64,000 bases of DNA from the NCBI RefSeq assembly GCF_036898825.1, contig NZ_JARUND010000002.1, positions 930,001 through 994,000 on the forward strand, given 5' to 3'. This DNA comes from Streptomyces sp. B21-083. Its GTDB lineage: Bacteria; Actinomycetota; Actinomycetes; Streptomycetales; Streptomycetaceae. Shown in pieces: positions 8,939-18,388 of this stretch; the first letter of the stretch is position 1; each line of letters begins with the position of its first letter. Made by a program: the position numbers and the translations under genes. The notes under the pieces were generated by a model, which saw nothing but the letters and a program-made list of their open reading frames with translations, made no database searches and was not told the DNA's origin.

Positions 8939-9262
8939 CAGTACACCAGCCGGGCCTTCGCCGACGCCTGCCGCCAGGCCGGCGTCCGCCAGTCCATGAG
9001 CGCGATCGGCAGCTCGGCGGACAACGCGCTCACCGAGTCCTTCAACGCGACGTTCAAACGCGAGACGCTTCAGGGCCGAAAGCGCTGGTCCAGCGAACGC
9101 GAGGCCCGTCTCGACGCGTTCCGCTGGCTCAACCGCTACAACACCCGACGCCGACACTCCCGCCTCGGACAACGCAGTCCCATCGCCTACGAGACAGCAC
9201 TCGACACAACATCAACTACCCTGGCCCAAGCCGCGTAGCCCGTGTCCAAGATTCCGGGTCAA
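8939..9262 (+). pseudogene. Second IS3-family transposase, C-terminal fragment with right end
   Basis: Begins abruptly inside the DDE core at QYTSRAFADACRQAGVRQSM and continues SSADNALTESFNATFKRETL to the stop at 9238. The last catalytic Glu is kept but the first two Asp residues are missing. A right terminal repeat, GTGTCCAAGATTCCGGGTCAA starting at 9242, resembles that of the first IS3 element but is not identical, so this is a different copy. Confidence 0.75.
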
Positions 9263-9384
9263 GGCCCAACACGTCGCCCAACAACTCAACGGCCGACCAC
9301 GCAAAACGCTCGGCTGGAGAACCCCAGCCGAGCGCCTGCATGATCTACTGACAGCCGCGTAAGCCATCAGGTGTTGCGAGGACC
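9263..9384 (+). pseudogene. IS30-family transposase, C-terminal tail with terminal repeat
   Basis: Only the end of the protein is left: QQLNGRPRKTLGWRTPAERL and a stop at 9360-9362. This is the conserved IS30 C-terminus. GGTGTTGCGAGGACC (9370-9384) follows and matches the outer repeat seen at about 8905, marking the end of the element. Confidence 0.7.
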
Positions 9385-9890
9385 CCAAGAATCCGTCCTC
9401 CTGTCCTCAACGTATCGACGCAGCGGACCGTCTGCGGCGAGCTTCGACACCTTGGGCCGTGACCGGCTCCCGGCCCAGGCCCGCTGGGCCCGGTGCGGCC
9501 GGTAGACGCCGTCGACCGCCTGGGCGTCGATCTCCCGCTCGACCGTGGACGCCAGTCGCCCCAGAGCCCGTCCGACCGATCGCCCGCAGCGAATGGCCGG
9601 CCCGGTGCATGTCAGCGATCGTCTCCCGCTCGGTCACGTTCAGGAACCGGGGGGTGCAGCCGCGCGTCGACCGCCGCGAGGGGCGGCCGGGTCGTGGCGT
9701 CGGCGATGGTGGTCACACCGGTCTTGTAGTCGATCAGGCGGCCGTCAGCGCGCAGACACGAGTGGCCGATCTGCCGGATGCCCTTGTCCCAGTCCTCAGC
9801 GGTGCGCTCGTGGACGCCCGCCTGCGCGGCGGCATCGCGGCGTCGGACTCCGGCCGCAGGCAGACGCTCGTACTCCGCCCGACCCGGATG
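9385..9890 (-). pseudogene. IS30-family transposase, frameshifted N-terminal remnant
   Basis: Reading across frames on the minus strand gives an IS30 N-terminal region: AAQAGVHERTAEDWDKGIRQ, LIDYKTGVTTIADATTRPPL, FLNVTERETIADMHRAGHSL and RAIGRALGRLASTVEREIDA, then PLRRYVEDR. At least one frameshift splits it. It is oppositely oriented to the adjacent C-terminal fragment, so it is from a separate copy. Confidence 0.6.
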
Positions 9891-9959
9891 CCCGGGCCTG
9901 CGAGGCTTTCCGCGACCGCGGACACCGGCCTGACGGGCTCATCCGAACGCCGTATTGGG

Positions 9960-10325
9960 TCACCGGCATGCGCCACCGGGTCGGCGAGCACGGCGAGGGC
10001 GGGTATCACGGAGGCGAGCAGGCGGCGCGCCTCCGTGTCGTAGACCTCCGCGCCCTGGGTGGCCATGTGCACCAGGCCCACGAGCCCGGGCCCCGTCCCG
10101 CAGGGCGCCGGTCACCCCGTCGCGGAATCCGGCCGGGCGCACCCGCTCGGCGTAGAACCAGCCGTGCCGGAAGCGGGGTCCGGTGTACTCGTCGTCCGCG
10201 CAGATCGACGGCGGCAGTTCCTGTCGCAGGGCGCTGCCGTACCACGGGGTGGTGACGAACTCGGCGGCCATCGCCTCCGCCGTCTCGGCGCTGTAGCCGA
10301 TGCCCGCCACCTGCACGTGGGCACC
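9960..10325 (-). pseudogene. Probable LuxR-type regulator remnant (GAF-like part only)
   Basis: The minus strand reads GIGYSAETAEAMAAEFVTTP, then PPSICADDEYTGPRFRHGWF and ERVRPAGFRDGV, and after a shift near 10080 LVHMATQGAEVYDTEARRLL followed by PALAVLAD. The order resembles the N-terminal effector domain of streptomycete LuxR-family regulators (FYxRVLRPAGFRDG...LVHL...FD.EAR.LLA...PAL). No helix-turn-helix remains: the region that should encode it is occupied by IS30 debris. The family assignment is from memory of the pattern and is tentative. Confidence 0.4.
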
Positions 10326-10327
10326 TG

Positions 10328-11255
10328 ACCGCGTACACCGAACTCGCCGCCGAGGGCGAACTGCACGCCCGGGTAAGCGTGCTGCTGCTGCCGGTCCCCA
10401 TGGGCGGCTCCGCCGACGAGCTGCGCAAGGGACTGGCCAAGCTGACACTCCCTACGTCGACGGACCGCCGGTTTGCTGCGCGCCATCGGCGTCAAGATCT
10501 TCGCCGACGGCATCCCGCCGAACCGTACGGCGTTGATGGACGAGCCCTACCCCGAGGGCGGCCACGGCTCGTTGTGCGTGCACGGCGAGACGCCCGCGCT
10601 CCGGGTCGAGGAACTCCGCGAGATGATCCGTACCGCCCACGAAGCCGGCTACCAGCTCGGCGTGCACGTGACCGGCGACCGCAGCATCGACACCGTCGTG
10701 GACGCCTTCACCGCAGCGAACGCCGCCGCGCCCCGGCCCGACGCTCGCCACTACGTCATCCACGGGACCTTCGCCGGACCCGACAGCCTGGGCAAGCTCG
10801 CCGCGCACGGCTACGGCGTCAACATGAACCCCGGCATCATGCGGACCACCGCCGATCTGATGGACACGATCGTGGGACCGGAGCTCTCGGCACGCCAGTG
10901 GCCGGTCCGCACAGCCGTCGAGGCGGGCGTCAGGCTCTGCGCCAGCTCCGACGCACCCATCATCGAACCCGACTGGCGGCAGGGCGTGGCCCACATGATG
11001 CACCGCGAGTCCAGGGCCAGCGGCAGGGTGTACGGCCCCGAACAGTGCGTATCGCTCGCGGAGGCGCTGCGTGCCTACACCGCCACCCCCGCCTGCCAGG
11101 ACCACGCCGACGAGTGGAAGGGCACGATCGAGGCCGGCAAGGTGGCGGACCTGTGTGTCCTCGACCGTCCGCTGCTGGCCCTCGATCCGCACGGCATCGC
11201 CGAGGTACAGGTGGACCTCACCGTGTTCGACGGCCGGGTGGTCCACGAACGGTGA
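10328..11255 (+). pseudogene. Amidohydrolase (YtcJ-like, Amidohydro_3) C-terminal portion, frameshifted
   Basis: Frame 2 encodes LTAYTELAAEGELHARVSVL and LLPVPMGGSADELRKGLAKL. The frame changes near 10470, and frame 3 continues LLRAIGVKIFADGIPPNRTA and GYQLGVHVTGDRSIDTVVDA. Metal-site-like motifs VHVTGD (His), YVIHGTF (His) and LCASSDAPI (Asp) are retained, followed by the usual TIEAGKVADLCVLDRP tail. The N-terminal 200 or so residues, with the first His-x-His, are missing, so this is a truncated gene at the edge of the insertion-sequence zone. Confidence 0.75.
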
Positions 11256-11374
11256 GCCGCCCCTGACCACGACGGCCTCGGCAGGGTCGGTGGGGTTGCG
11301 TACGGCGGTCCGGACCGAGGGGCCGTGAACGTGCGTTCCGCTGCGGCAGGGCGCGGGTTCACCGCCGGCAGGTG

Positions 11375-12925
11375 TCAGGCGCGCTCCAGCAGGATCAGGT
11401 AGATCGCGTTGGGCGCGAGGTCGACGGTCTCGGTGTACGTCCTGCCGGGCCTGACGGGCTTGCTGTCGACCAGTTGCAGCTCGGCCCTGCCCGGGTCGCC
11501 GAAGTAGTTGCTCGTCGTCGAGTCGATCCGGTACACGAGCCGGCGGACCGGACCGTGCCGCAGCTCCGACGGCATCCGGGACATGTCGATGGTGGCCCGG
11601 TAGCTCTGGTCCTTGGTGTGCTGCCAGTTCCAGACCATCAGCGACGCGCCCGTCCGGTCCTTCGACGCGATCGCGTAGACGCCGTTGTCCCCGTCGACGG
11701 CGTCCGAGACGGCGGACACCCGGGTGTCCTTCATCCGGGACTGCATCAGCATCATGTTCCCGTAGGGCGTGAAGGTATCGGTGGCCGGTCCGCCGGTGGT
11801 GCGGGACACCAGCTGGTCCTTGCGCTCCTCGACCCGGTGCCGGACGCACCAGTTGAACATGTAGGTGTCCCGCTGGCCGGCGAAGTAGTAGCCGTAGGTG
11901 GCCATGCCGGCCGCTTGCCGGAGGTAGTCCTTCCGGGGGTCGGTGTCGTCGTACGCCGGGCCGGGATAGATGCCCGTCTCGGTGACGTAGCTCGGGGTGC
12001 GCGCGTCGATGCGGCGCTCCTTCAGCCATCCGCGCAGGGTGTCCCGCTGCGACGCCACGACTCGCAGGTCAGTGTTGTACATCGTCGGGACCCGGTAGTT
12101 GTCGTCCCATGACAGGTACGCGTGGTACGAGATGAAGTCCAGCCGCTTGTTCCTGTTCCGGTCGGCGGCGAAGTCGTCCAGGAACGGCTTCATCCACTTC
12201 GGGTCCATCCACATCAGCGCCGGTCCGCCGAGCTCGATCCGGTTCTCGCGCCCGAGTCGCTGGTTGACCTTGTCGACGGCCTCGTAGAACGGCACGTAGT
12301 AGCGGTACAGGTCGCCCGGCTGCAGTGTCGTCTGGTCCGCCGGGCGGCCCTGCTGGCGCTGCATCCCGTGGAACTGCCAGTCCGGTTCGTTGAACGCTTC
12401 GACGTACTTGACCTTGGGGTACGCCTTCTTGACGCTCCGCAGGATCAGCTCGACCATCGGGCGCAGATCCTTCAGCGGCCGTTTGCCCTCCACGAAGGCC
12501 GTCGGGTTCAGGTTGACCAGCAGTGAGTCGGACACCGTGCTCGCGTCGGTGAGGTAGGCGTCCAGCTTGGTCAGGTCGCAGCTGTTGGTCGCGAGGTCGC
12601 ACATGTTGAACACGTTCACATCGTCCGGCGCGTTCGGGCTGCTGAGCCACACCCGGTAGACGTCGCCGTGCAGGCCGTGCTTGTTGAGGAACCGCACGTC
12701 TCCGGCCCGCTGATCGGGCCATGCCGTGACGTTGCCGAAGTTGTTCAGGCGCTCCGGACGCGGCAGTTCACCCTGCTGCGAACCGAAGTCGACCGAGACG
12801 GCCGCCGGAGTGGGCGATGGCACGGACTGGGCCGCGACGGACTGGACCGACGTGACCAGGAGCAGCGCGGCGACGGCTCCGGCCGACAGCACTCGCTCGG
12901 TGGGGTATCCGGTGCTCATTCGCAT
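11375..12925 (-). CDS. Secreted glycoside hydrolase, clan GH-A (GH39-like)
   Basis: 516 residues with a signal peptide (VLSAGAVAALLLVTSVQSVAAQ). A TIM-barrel glycosidase is indicated by KYVEAFNEPDWQFHG (Asn-Glu-Pro, general acid/base), DFISYHAYLSWD and SYVTETGIYPGP (Glu nucleophile position). The C-terminal 150 residues look beta-rich (VYAIASKDRTGASLMVWNWQ). The pattern is closest to retaining GH39 enzymes (xylosidase/iduronidase type) but family placement needs a profile search. It probably removes a sugar from an external glycoside. The gene is divergent from the secreted beta-propeller gene, and the shared 399-base gap holds two copies of the GAGAA-N5-TTCTC operator. Confidence 0.8.
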   Translation of the reverse strand: MRMSTGYPTERVLSAGAVAALLLVTSVQSVAAQSVPSPTPAAVSVDFGSQQGELPRPERLNNFGNVTAWPDQRAGDVRFLNKHGLHGDVYRVWLSSPNAPDDVNVFNMCDLATNSCDLTKLDAYLTDASTVSDSLLVNLNPTAFVEGKRPLKDLRPMVELILRSVKKAYPKVKYVEAFNEPDWQFHGMQRQQGRPADQTTLQPGDLYRYYVPFYEAVDKVNQRLGRENRIELGGPALMWMDPKWMKPFLDDFAADRNRNKRLDFISYHAYLSWDDNYRVPTMYNTDLRVVASQRDTLRGWLKERRIDARTPSYVTETGIYPGPAYDDTDPRKDYLRQAAGMATYGYYFAGQRDTYMFNWCVRHRVEERKDQLVSRTTGGPATDTFTPYGNMMLMQSRMKDTRVSAVSDAVDGDNGVYAIASKDRTGASLMVWNWQHTKDQSYRATIDMSRMPSELRHGPVRRLVYRIDSTTSNYFGDPGRAELQLVDSKPVRPGRTYTETVDLAPNAIYLILLERA

Positions 12926-13110
12926 GCGGGAAACCTCGCTTCAGTGAGGCGATGAGGAACCGCCCGGCCTCCCGGTGACGTCGGCGGACGGTTGACGGTT
13001 GACGGCGACAGCTGACGAGGCGGCTTGTCACTCGCTTCCCTGGAGCACCAGGGTCGCTCTGGTGTCAGCGTACACATGCTGTGCATTTCCTGAGAAGGTA
13101 ACTGACCAAA

Positions 13111-13140
13111 ATCAGAGAAGACAGTTCTCTGATTCAGCAA
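13111..13140 (-). promoter_or_regulatory. Operator copy 1 with overlapping leftward promoter
   Basis: ATCAGAGAA (13111-13119) and TTCTCTGAT (13125-13133) are perfect 9-base arms around GACAG; the core GAGAA-N5-TTCTC lies at 13115-13129. On the minus strand TTGCTG (13135-13140) and TCTGAT (13111-13116) form a possible -35/-10 pair with an 18-base spacer, so a bound repressor would cover the promoter of the glycosidase gene, leaving a leader of about 180 bases. Confidence 0.65.
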
Positions 13141-13230
13141 AGTCTCCTCGCATCCCGTTGATGATGTTTCATGTGCCGACCGACCGCGGAGACACGCGAG
13201 TTCGACATTTCCTGCCGCACGGACGTCTTC

Positions 13231-13254
13231 ACGAGAACTTAGTTCTCGTATAGA
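13231..13254 (+). promoter_or_regulatory. Operator copy 2 with overlapping -10 box
   Basis: ACGAGAAC (13231-13238) and GTTCTCGT (13242-13249) are perfect 8-base arms around TTA. TATAGA (13249-13254) directly abuts the right arm and is a good -10 for the rightward secreted-protein gene 71 bases further on. The -35 is weak (TCTTCA). Confidence 0.65.
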
Positions 13255-13324
13255 AAGAGCACAGCTTACACATAGGGGGAATGTACCGCTCATCAAAATG
13301 TCATGTATCTGACGAAGGAGAGAC

Positions 13325-15244
13325 ATGCGTACGAGACCCAGGAGCCTCGCCGCTCTGGTGGCCTTGGTCGGCGTCACCGCCTTCCTGTCACCTGCTCAGG
13401 CGGCCTCGAACAACACTGCCGCCCCGTCCCCACCCCCACCCGCTCCCGAGCGCATCCGAGTGGAAAGACTCCCGCTGCCACCGACCGCCCCCTCGAACGC
13501 GGCAGGAACGTGCACCAGTGCCGTCAACCCCCGCGGCACGGGGTGCATGGCCGCTGACTGGAACTCCGGCCTGCGCACCGGCGGCTTCCTCCCGGACAGC
13601 CGTACCGTCACCGCGGCCGTCCGGTTCGCCGGCGCTCCCGCCGCACCCGACCCGGCGAGCATGTACAGCGGGGACCAGCTCATCCTGGTGAGGACCGACG
13701 GGAAGACCTTCCCGAACGGTGACGCGTGGAAGTGCCTGACCTGCGGCACGCCTCCCGCCAACAAGCAGGGCATGAACGCCGACACCAGCTACCCGCAGCC
13801 GTTCTCCGACGGCAGGCGAGTGCTGTACGGGACGAACATCGTCGACTGCGGCCCGTACGGTCTCGCCTCACCGGCCTGTACCCCGGACCGCCTCCACATC
13901 TACCCGATCCGCTGGAACAACACCGCCGACGGATCCGGTCCCGGCGGCAACATCCGCGAACTGCGCCTGCACCCCGACCAAATGCACCTGGGCTTCAACA
14001 GCGTCTCCGTCACCGGCGGGCGCTTCGACCAGTACGGCTACTTCGGCCGGCTCCGCTTCGACCCGGCACCCGCGACCGGGACACCGCTCGCTCCTCGCTA
14101 CGAGGTGGAAAAGGTCACCCGCCTCCTCGACGCCTCCCCCGCCGCACAGTCGGTGCACGTCGACCCGCGCACGCCGTCGAAGCTGGTGTTCGATCCCTCT
14201 CGGCCCGGCGTCGGAGAGTTCCGGGGCTTCTCCAAGGACGGCAGCGAGGCCTTCTACGTCGGCTTCCCGGTCGAGTCGTCCAACATCGACCTGATGGCCG
14301 TCGGCCTGCGCACGGGCAAGGTCCGCCGGATGACGGCCGACCCCGGGTACACCGATCCCGTGGACGCCTCGCCGGACGACCGGTGGATCGTGGCGCTGGA
14401 CACCCGCGGCACGGACCGTATGTCCTTCCTGGCCGGCATGACCGGGCTCCCGGCGGTCACCGACCTGTTGTCCACCTCGGTGGTCTCCTCGGTGCGCAAC
14501 AACGGCCAACGACGCTTCTTCCAGCCGTATCTGATCGACCGTTACGGTGACCGCGGCTCGTACCGGGGCCAGCGTCTCAACTACGCGAACATCTCCCCCG
14601 ACTGGAACGCGGGCGCCGACCCGCGCTGGTCCCCCGACGGCACCGCCGTGTCCTACCAGGAGCGGCTGGTGTCGGCACCTTCCTGCGGCGGAGCGAACCC
14701 ACTGCCCTGCCCGGTGTCCACCGAACCGGGCGGCCGCCGCACCCGGCTGATGATCGCCCGTCTGGTCGACCGTGAACCCGTACATCGGCGGCCCGTCGCA
14801 CCGGTCTCCGACCGGGTGCCGTGGGGCACGCCCTACGTCCCGGGCAGCGCGATCCCGCTGCGGCCCTACCCGGCACAGGGCACCTACACCCTGCGCGGGA
14901 AGGCGTTCGGCAGCGCGGAGGTCGGCATCGTGTGGGACGACGCGAAGACCGCCGTGAAGACCGTGTCGGTGCGCTACCAGCGTTACTCGGACGACGGCCG
15001 GAACGTCTTCCAAGGCTCCGAGAGCGTGACACGCACCAGCACCAGCCCGACCCTGACCAGCCTCGACTGGTACTCGGACCTGGTGAAGACCGACCGGGGC
15101 GGCAAGGTGCTGGCCACCAAGAAGTCCAGCGCCGACGGCTTCCACATCACGATCGACCTCTGGCAGACGATCTTCCAGGCGACCGGCACCCTCACCACGA
15201 CGGTCGGCCCACGGACGTACACGCAGCCCGCCAACGGAACCTGA
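13325..15244 (+). CDS. Secreted PD40/TolB-like beta-propeller protein, saponin-hydrolase-like (tentative)
   Basis: 639 residues with a signal peptide ending near SPAQA-AS, then a Pro-rich linker. Conserved cysteine motifs follow: GTCTSAVNPRGTGC, WKCLTCGTP and VDCGPYG..SPAC. Propeller-type blades are visible as DASPDDRWIVALDTRG and ADPRWSPDGTAVSYQE; the C-terminal 130 residues look like a beta-sandwich. The start is ATG 13325 after GAAGGAGAG. Two paralogues exist in the window (15355 and 40009). The Cys/Asn-Pro motif order reminds me of fungal secreted soyasaponin hydrolases; this is recollection, not a search result. It is controlled by the operator at 13231-13249. Confidence 0.75.
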   Translation: MRTRPRSLAALVALVGVTAFLSPAQAASNNTAAPSPPPPAPERIRVERLPLPPTAPSNAAGTCTSAVNPRGTGCMAADWNSGLRTGGFLPDSRTVTAAVRFAGAPAAPDPASMYSGDQLILVRTDGKTFPNGDAWKCLTCGTPPANKQGMNADTSYPQPFSDGRRVLYGTNIVDCGPYGLASPACTPDRLHIYPIRWNNTADGSGPGGNIRELRLHPDQMHLGFNSVSVTGGRFDQYGYFGRLRFDPAPATGTPLAPRYEVEKVTRLLDASPAAQSVHVDPRTPSKLVFDPSRPGVGEFRGFSKDGSEAFYVGFPVESSNIDLMAVGLRTGKVRRMTADPGYTDPVDASPDDRWIVALDTRGTDRMSFLAGMTGLPAVTDLLSTSVVSSVRNNGQRRFFQPYLIDRYGDRGSYRGQRLNYANISPDWNAGADPRWSPDGTAVSYQERLVSAPSCGGANPLPCPVSTEPGGRRTRLMIARLVDREPVHRRPVAPVSDRVPWGTPYVPGSAIPLRPYPAQGTYTLRGKAFGSAEVGIVWDDAKTAVKTVSVRYQRYSDDGRNVFQGSESVTRTSTSPTLTSLDWYSDLVKTDRGGKVLATKKSSADGFHITIDLWQTIFQATGTLTTTVGPRTYTQPANGT

Positions 15245-15263
15245 ACACCCCGGTACACGGGCT

Positions 15264-15302
15264 CCGGTGGCCCGGCCCGCATCTCGCGGGCCGGGCCACC
15301 GG
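15264..15302 (+). terminator. Strong GC hairpin after the first secreted-protein gene
   Basis: GGTGGCCCGGCCCGC (15266-15280) pairs with GCGGGCCGGGCCACC (15286-15300) over a 5-base loop, and two further C-G pairs extend the stem to 17 bp. It starts about 20 bases after the stop codon. It may terminate or attenuate before the downstream paralogue, which has its own ribosome binding site. Confidence 0.75.
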
Positions 15303-15354
15303 GCGCGCCGTCTCCGGATCGTCTTCGGATCATCCGCGCAGAGAAAGGTTCTCC

Positions 15355-17334
15355 ATGCCGACCGGATCAGTCAGACATGTGATCACCCAACAGTGCCGCC
15401 TCGCGATCGCCCTGTTGGCGGTCCTGACGGTGTGGTGGGGCGCGACACCGGGGGCGTCGGCGAACCCACCGGCATCGGCGCTCCGGCCGCCGGCCGCACC
15501 ATCCGCGCCGAAGCCCGAGCCGGTCGCCGTCAGCGAGCTGCCGGTTCCGCCCACACCGCCGTCGAGCAGCACCGGGGCCTGCACGGCCGCCACGGGCTGC
15601 ATCAGCAGCGTGACGGCGGGCGGCTTCCTTCCCGGCAGCAGGACCGTCACCGCGTCGTTCACCTACGCCGGGGCGCCCGCGGCACCGGACCCGCGAAGCG
15701 TCTACACCGGCAACCAGCTCGCTCTGATCAAGACCGACGGCGGCAGGTTTCCCGACGGCAACCCGTGGAAGTGCGTGACCTGCGCGGTTCCGGCCGCCAA
15801 CCAGGCAGGAGTCGCCGGGGACTTCCGCTACGCCCAGCCGTTCCGCGACGGCAGACGAGTGCTGGCGGGCACCAGCGTCGTCGACTGCTCCCCCTACCGG
15901 ATCACCGACCCTCGCTGCACCCCGGCCGCCACGCGCGCATATCCCGTCCGCTGGAACGTCACGCCTGACGGATCAGGACCGGGCGGCGGCGTCATGGGAC
16001 TCAAGCTCAACCCCGACAACGTCCACGTCGGATGGAACAAGGTCATCCGGCCGACCGCGCCCGGCGACGCCTTCGACGAGATCGCCTACTTCGGCCGTCT
16101 CCGCTTCAACCCGCACCCCACCACCGGCACACCACTGACCCCCCGCTACGACATCGTCAAGGTCACCGGGCTCTACAACTCTGATCCCGCACTGAACGGC
16201 CACTTCTTCCGCGTGGACCCCCGTGATCCGAGCAAGCTGCGGTACGACCAGCGGGCCGCAGTGGGCGAGTTCAAGAACTTCAGCGGCGACGGCAGGTCCC
16301 TGATCGGGATCGGCAACGCCCGGTCCGTGAACCTGGACCACTTCGCCACCAGCCTCACCACCGGCAAGTCCCGCAGGCTGGACGCCGACCCCGGCTACAG
16401 CGACCCCGCCACCAGCTCACCGGACGACAACTGGACGGTCACGATGGACGTCCGCTACCGGAACCGCTTCCACTTCATGGCAGGGCTGCCGGGCGTACCC
16501 CCGCTCGTCGACATGCTCCCGACCGGAGCCGCCGCGTCCGCCGGCTACAACATCCGCACCCGACGGCTCTTCCAGCCCTTCCTGATCGACCGGCACGGCG
16601 ACCGGGGCAAATACCACGGCCAGCAGATCAACGCCTGCACCACCGGCCCCTGTTCGACATCGGCCACCGGACCCGGCAGCACCGCCGACTCCCCGTTCTG
16701 GGCCGCGCGCGCCGACTCCTACTGGTCCGCCGACGGCACCCGGATCGTCTACGGCCAGACCTACTCCTCCCCCACCGACTGCGGTCCCCCCTTCGACCCG
16801 GCCGCCTGCCCGCCGTCCAGCGAACCCGGCGGCCGTACCTCCCGCCTCATGCTGGCCCACCTCACCAGCCGCAAACCGCACCACCTCCCGCCCGTCCACC
16901 CGGTCTCCGACTCGGTCCCCTGGGGCACGCCCTACCACCCCGGAGACCCGGACCCCAAGCGACCGCATCTGCCCGCCGGGCACTACACGCTCGACGGCAC
17001 GTTCGCCGGCCGGGCCACCGTCGACCTCGTCGAGAACACCACCGGAATCGGCCTCACCCGGATCTCCGTCGCGTACAAGAACTACAGCGACGACGGGAAG
17101 ACCTTCCTCAACGGCACCGAGAGCGCCGACAACGCCGGCACCCCGTCCAGCCCGGTGACCTTCCACACGCGTCTGCGCGTCACCGGACAGCACACCGGCA
17201 CCAGGACCACCAGCGAGCCGGGCGGCTACACCGCATCACCCCTGTCCTCCCTCACGGGCTCATACCAGCCGGCGGGCACCATGACGACCATCCTGGACGG
17301 CCGCGTGTACACCCAGCCCGTGTCCTACTCCTGA
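15355..17334 (+). CDS. Secreted beta-propeller protein, divergent paralogue of the upstream gene
   Basis: About 659 residues, with a signal peptide AIALLAVLTVWWGATPGASA and a Pro/Ala linker. It retains the landmarks of the neighbouring protein: SELPVPPTPPSSSTGACTAA, GGFLPGSRTVTASFTYAGAP, WKCVTCAVP, VDCSPYR, RLFQPFLIDRHGDRGKYHGQ and VPWGTPYHPGD. It carries an insertion of about 25 residues with two extra cysteines (INACTTGPCSTS) and a further C-terminal insertion, so the two copies are old duplicates with probably different specificity. ATG 15355 follows GAGAAAGG by six bases. The function is as uncertain as for its paralogue. Confidence 0.75.
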   Translation: MPTGSVRHVITQQCRLAIALLAVLTVWWGATPGASANPPASALRPPAAPSAPKPEPVAVSELPVPPTPPSSSTGACTAATGCISSVTAGGFLPGSRTVTASFTYAGAPAAPDPRSVYTGNQLALIKTDGGRFPDGNPWKCVTCAVPAANQAGVAGDFRYAQPFRDGRRVLAGTSVVDCSPYRITDPRCTPAATRAYPVRWNVTPDGSGPGGGVMGLKLNPDNVHVGWNKVIRPTAPGDAFDEIAYFGRLRFNPHPTTGTPLTPRYDIVKVTGLYNSDPALNGHFFRVDPRDPSKLRYDQRAAVGEFKNFSGDGRSLIGIGNARSVNLDHFATSLTTGKSRRLDADPGYSDPATSSPDDNWTVTMDVRYRNRFHFMAGLPGVPPLVDMLPTGAAASAGYNIRTRRLFQPFLIDRHGDRGKYHGQQINACTTGPCSTSATGPGSTADSPFWAARADSYWSADGTRIVYGQTYSSPTDCGPPFDPAACPPSSEPGGRTSRLMLAHLTSRKPHHLPPVHPVSDSVPWGTPYHPGDPDPKRPHLPAGHYTLDGTFAGRATVDLVENTTGIGLTRISVAYKNYSDDGKTFLNGTESADNAGTPSSPVTFHTRLRVTGQHTGTRTTSEPGGYTASPLSSLTGSYQPAGTMTTILDGRVYTQPVSYS

Positions 17335-17357
17335 GCGCACCGGCCCCACCGACCGGA

Positions 17358-17391
<34 letters not shown>

Positions 17392-17394
17392 ACC

Positions 17395-18388
17395 TTGACG
17401 TCAGGACACGACCACAGGGCGCGGACGGCTCCGGAGCTGTCGTGCGGCCTGCCTCCCGGACCGGACTTCACCGACCTGGCCGTCCTCGCCGAGGAACTCG
17501 GCTACACCCGGGTGTGGATCTACGACTCGGCACCCCTGTGGGAGGACCCGTTCATCCATCTGGCGCTCGCGGCCCGCCGAACCACCCGTATCGTTCTCGC
17601 GACCGCAGTCCTCGTACCCGAGGAGCGCTCCATAATGACCATGGTCTCGTCCATCGCCACGATCGCGCGTCTGATGCCCGGCCGTCTCCGCGCCTGCTTC
17701 GGCACCGGCTTCACCGCACGCCGGGCACTGAGCCGGACCCCGATGCGACTGGACACCTTCACCGCGTACGTCGACGCGGTGCGCCGCCTCCCGCGGGTGG
17801 GACCGCCGTGGTGGACGGCAGGCCCACTCGCATGCTCCACACCGCCGGCCTGGCGACGCCCCGTCCGCTGAACGTCCCCGTATGGGTCAGCGTCTTCGGC
17901 CCCCGGGGCTCCGCCCTGGCCGGCCACCTGGCCGACGGGATCATCGGACGACCCCACCCCACCCTCCCCACGGCGACACTCCTTTCCGGCACGGTCCTCG
18001 ACGAGGGTGAGGACCCGGGCGGCGAGCGGGTCAGCGAGGCCATCGGCCCCTGGCGGGTGACTGGCACGAGGCCTACGCACGGGGCGGGGCCGAGGCGGTG
18101 GACGCCAAGCCGGGCGGGCGTGAGTGGCGTGCGGCGGTGGAGGCGCTCGCCGGTACCGACGAGCGCCATCTGTTCACCTTCGAGGGGCACGTCGCCGACC
18201 TCACCGCACGTGACCGCCCTCTCCTCGATCACATCGACACCCGCACCATGGTGGGCGACATCGCCCGCATCGGTCGCAAGCTGTCCCGGCTGGGCGACCT
18301 CGGCTACCAGGAGGTGATCTACACGCCGACGGGCCCGGACGTGCCCCGGGAACTACGCGCCTTCGTAACGGCCCGGGCGCTGGCCTAG
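17395..18388 (+). pseudogene. LLM-class oxidoreductase, two frameshifts
   Basis: The homology runs through three frames. Frame 1 gives CGLPPGPDFTDLAVLAEELG and YTRVWIYDSAPLWEDPFIHL. Frame 3, from about 17800, gives VWVSVFGPRGSALAGHLADG. Frame 2, from about 18065, gives HLFTFEGHVADLTARDRPLL and ends LGDLGYQEVIYTPTGPDV. Joined, they make an F420-type LLM protein of about 330 residues of normal domain order. Because the breaks are single-base and the remaining sequence is well conserved, either recent inactivation or sequence error is possible. Confidence 0.75.

Noticed and set aside
13111..13133. Palindromes as LexA (SOS) boxes
   Set aside because: The actinobacterial LexA box is GAAC-N4-GTTC; the copies here have N5 between GAA and TTC and vary at the inner base, and the target genes are catabolic.
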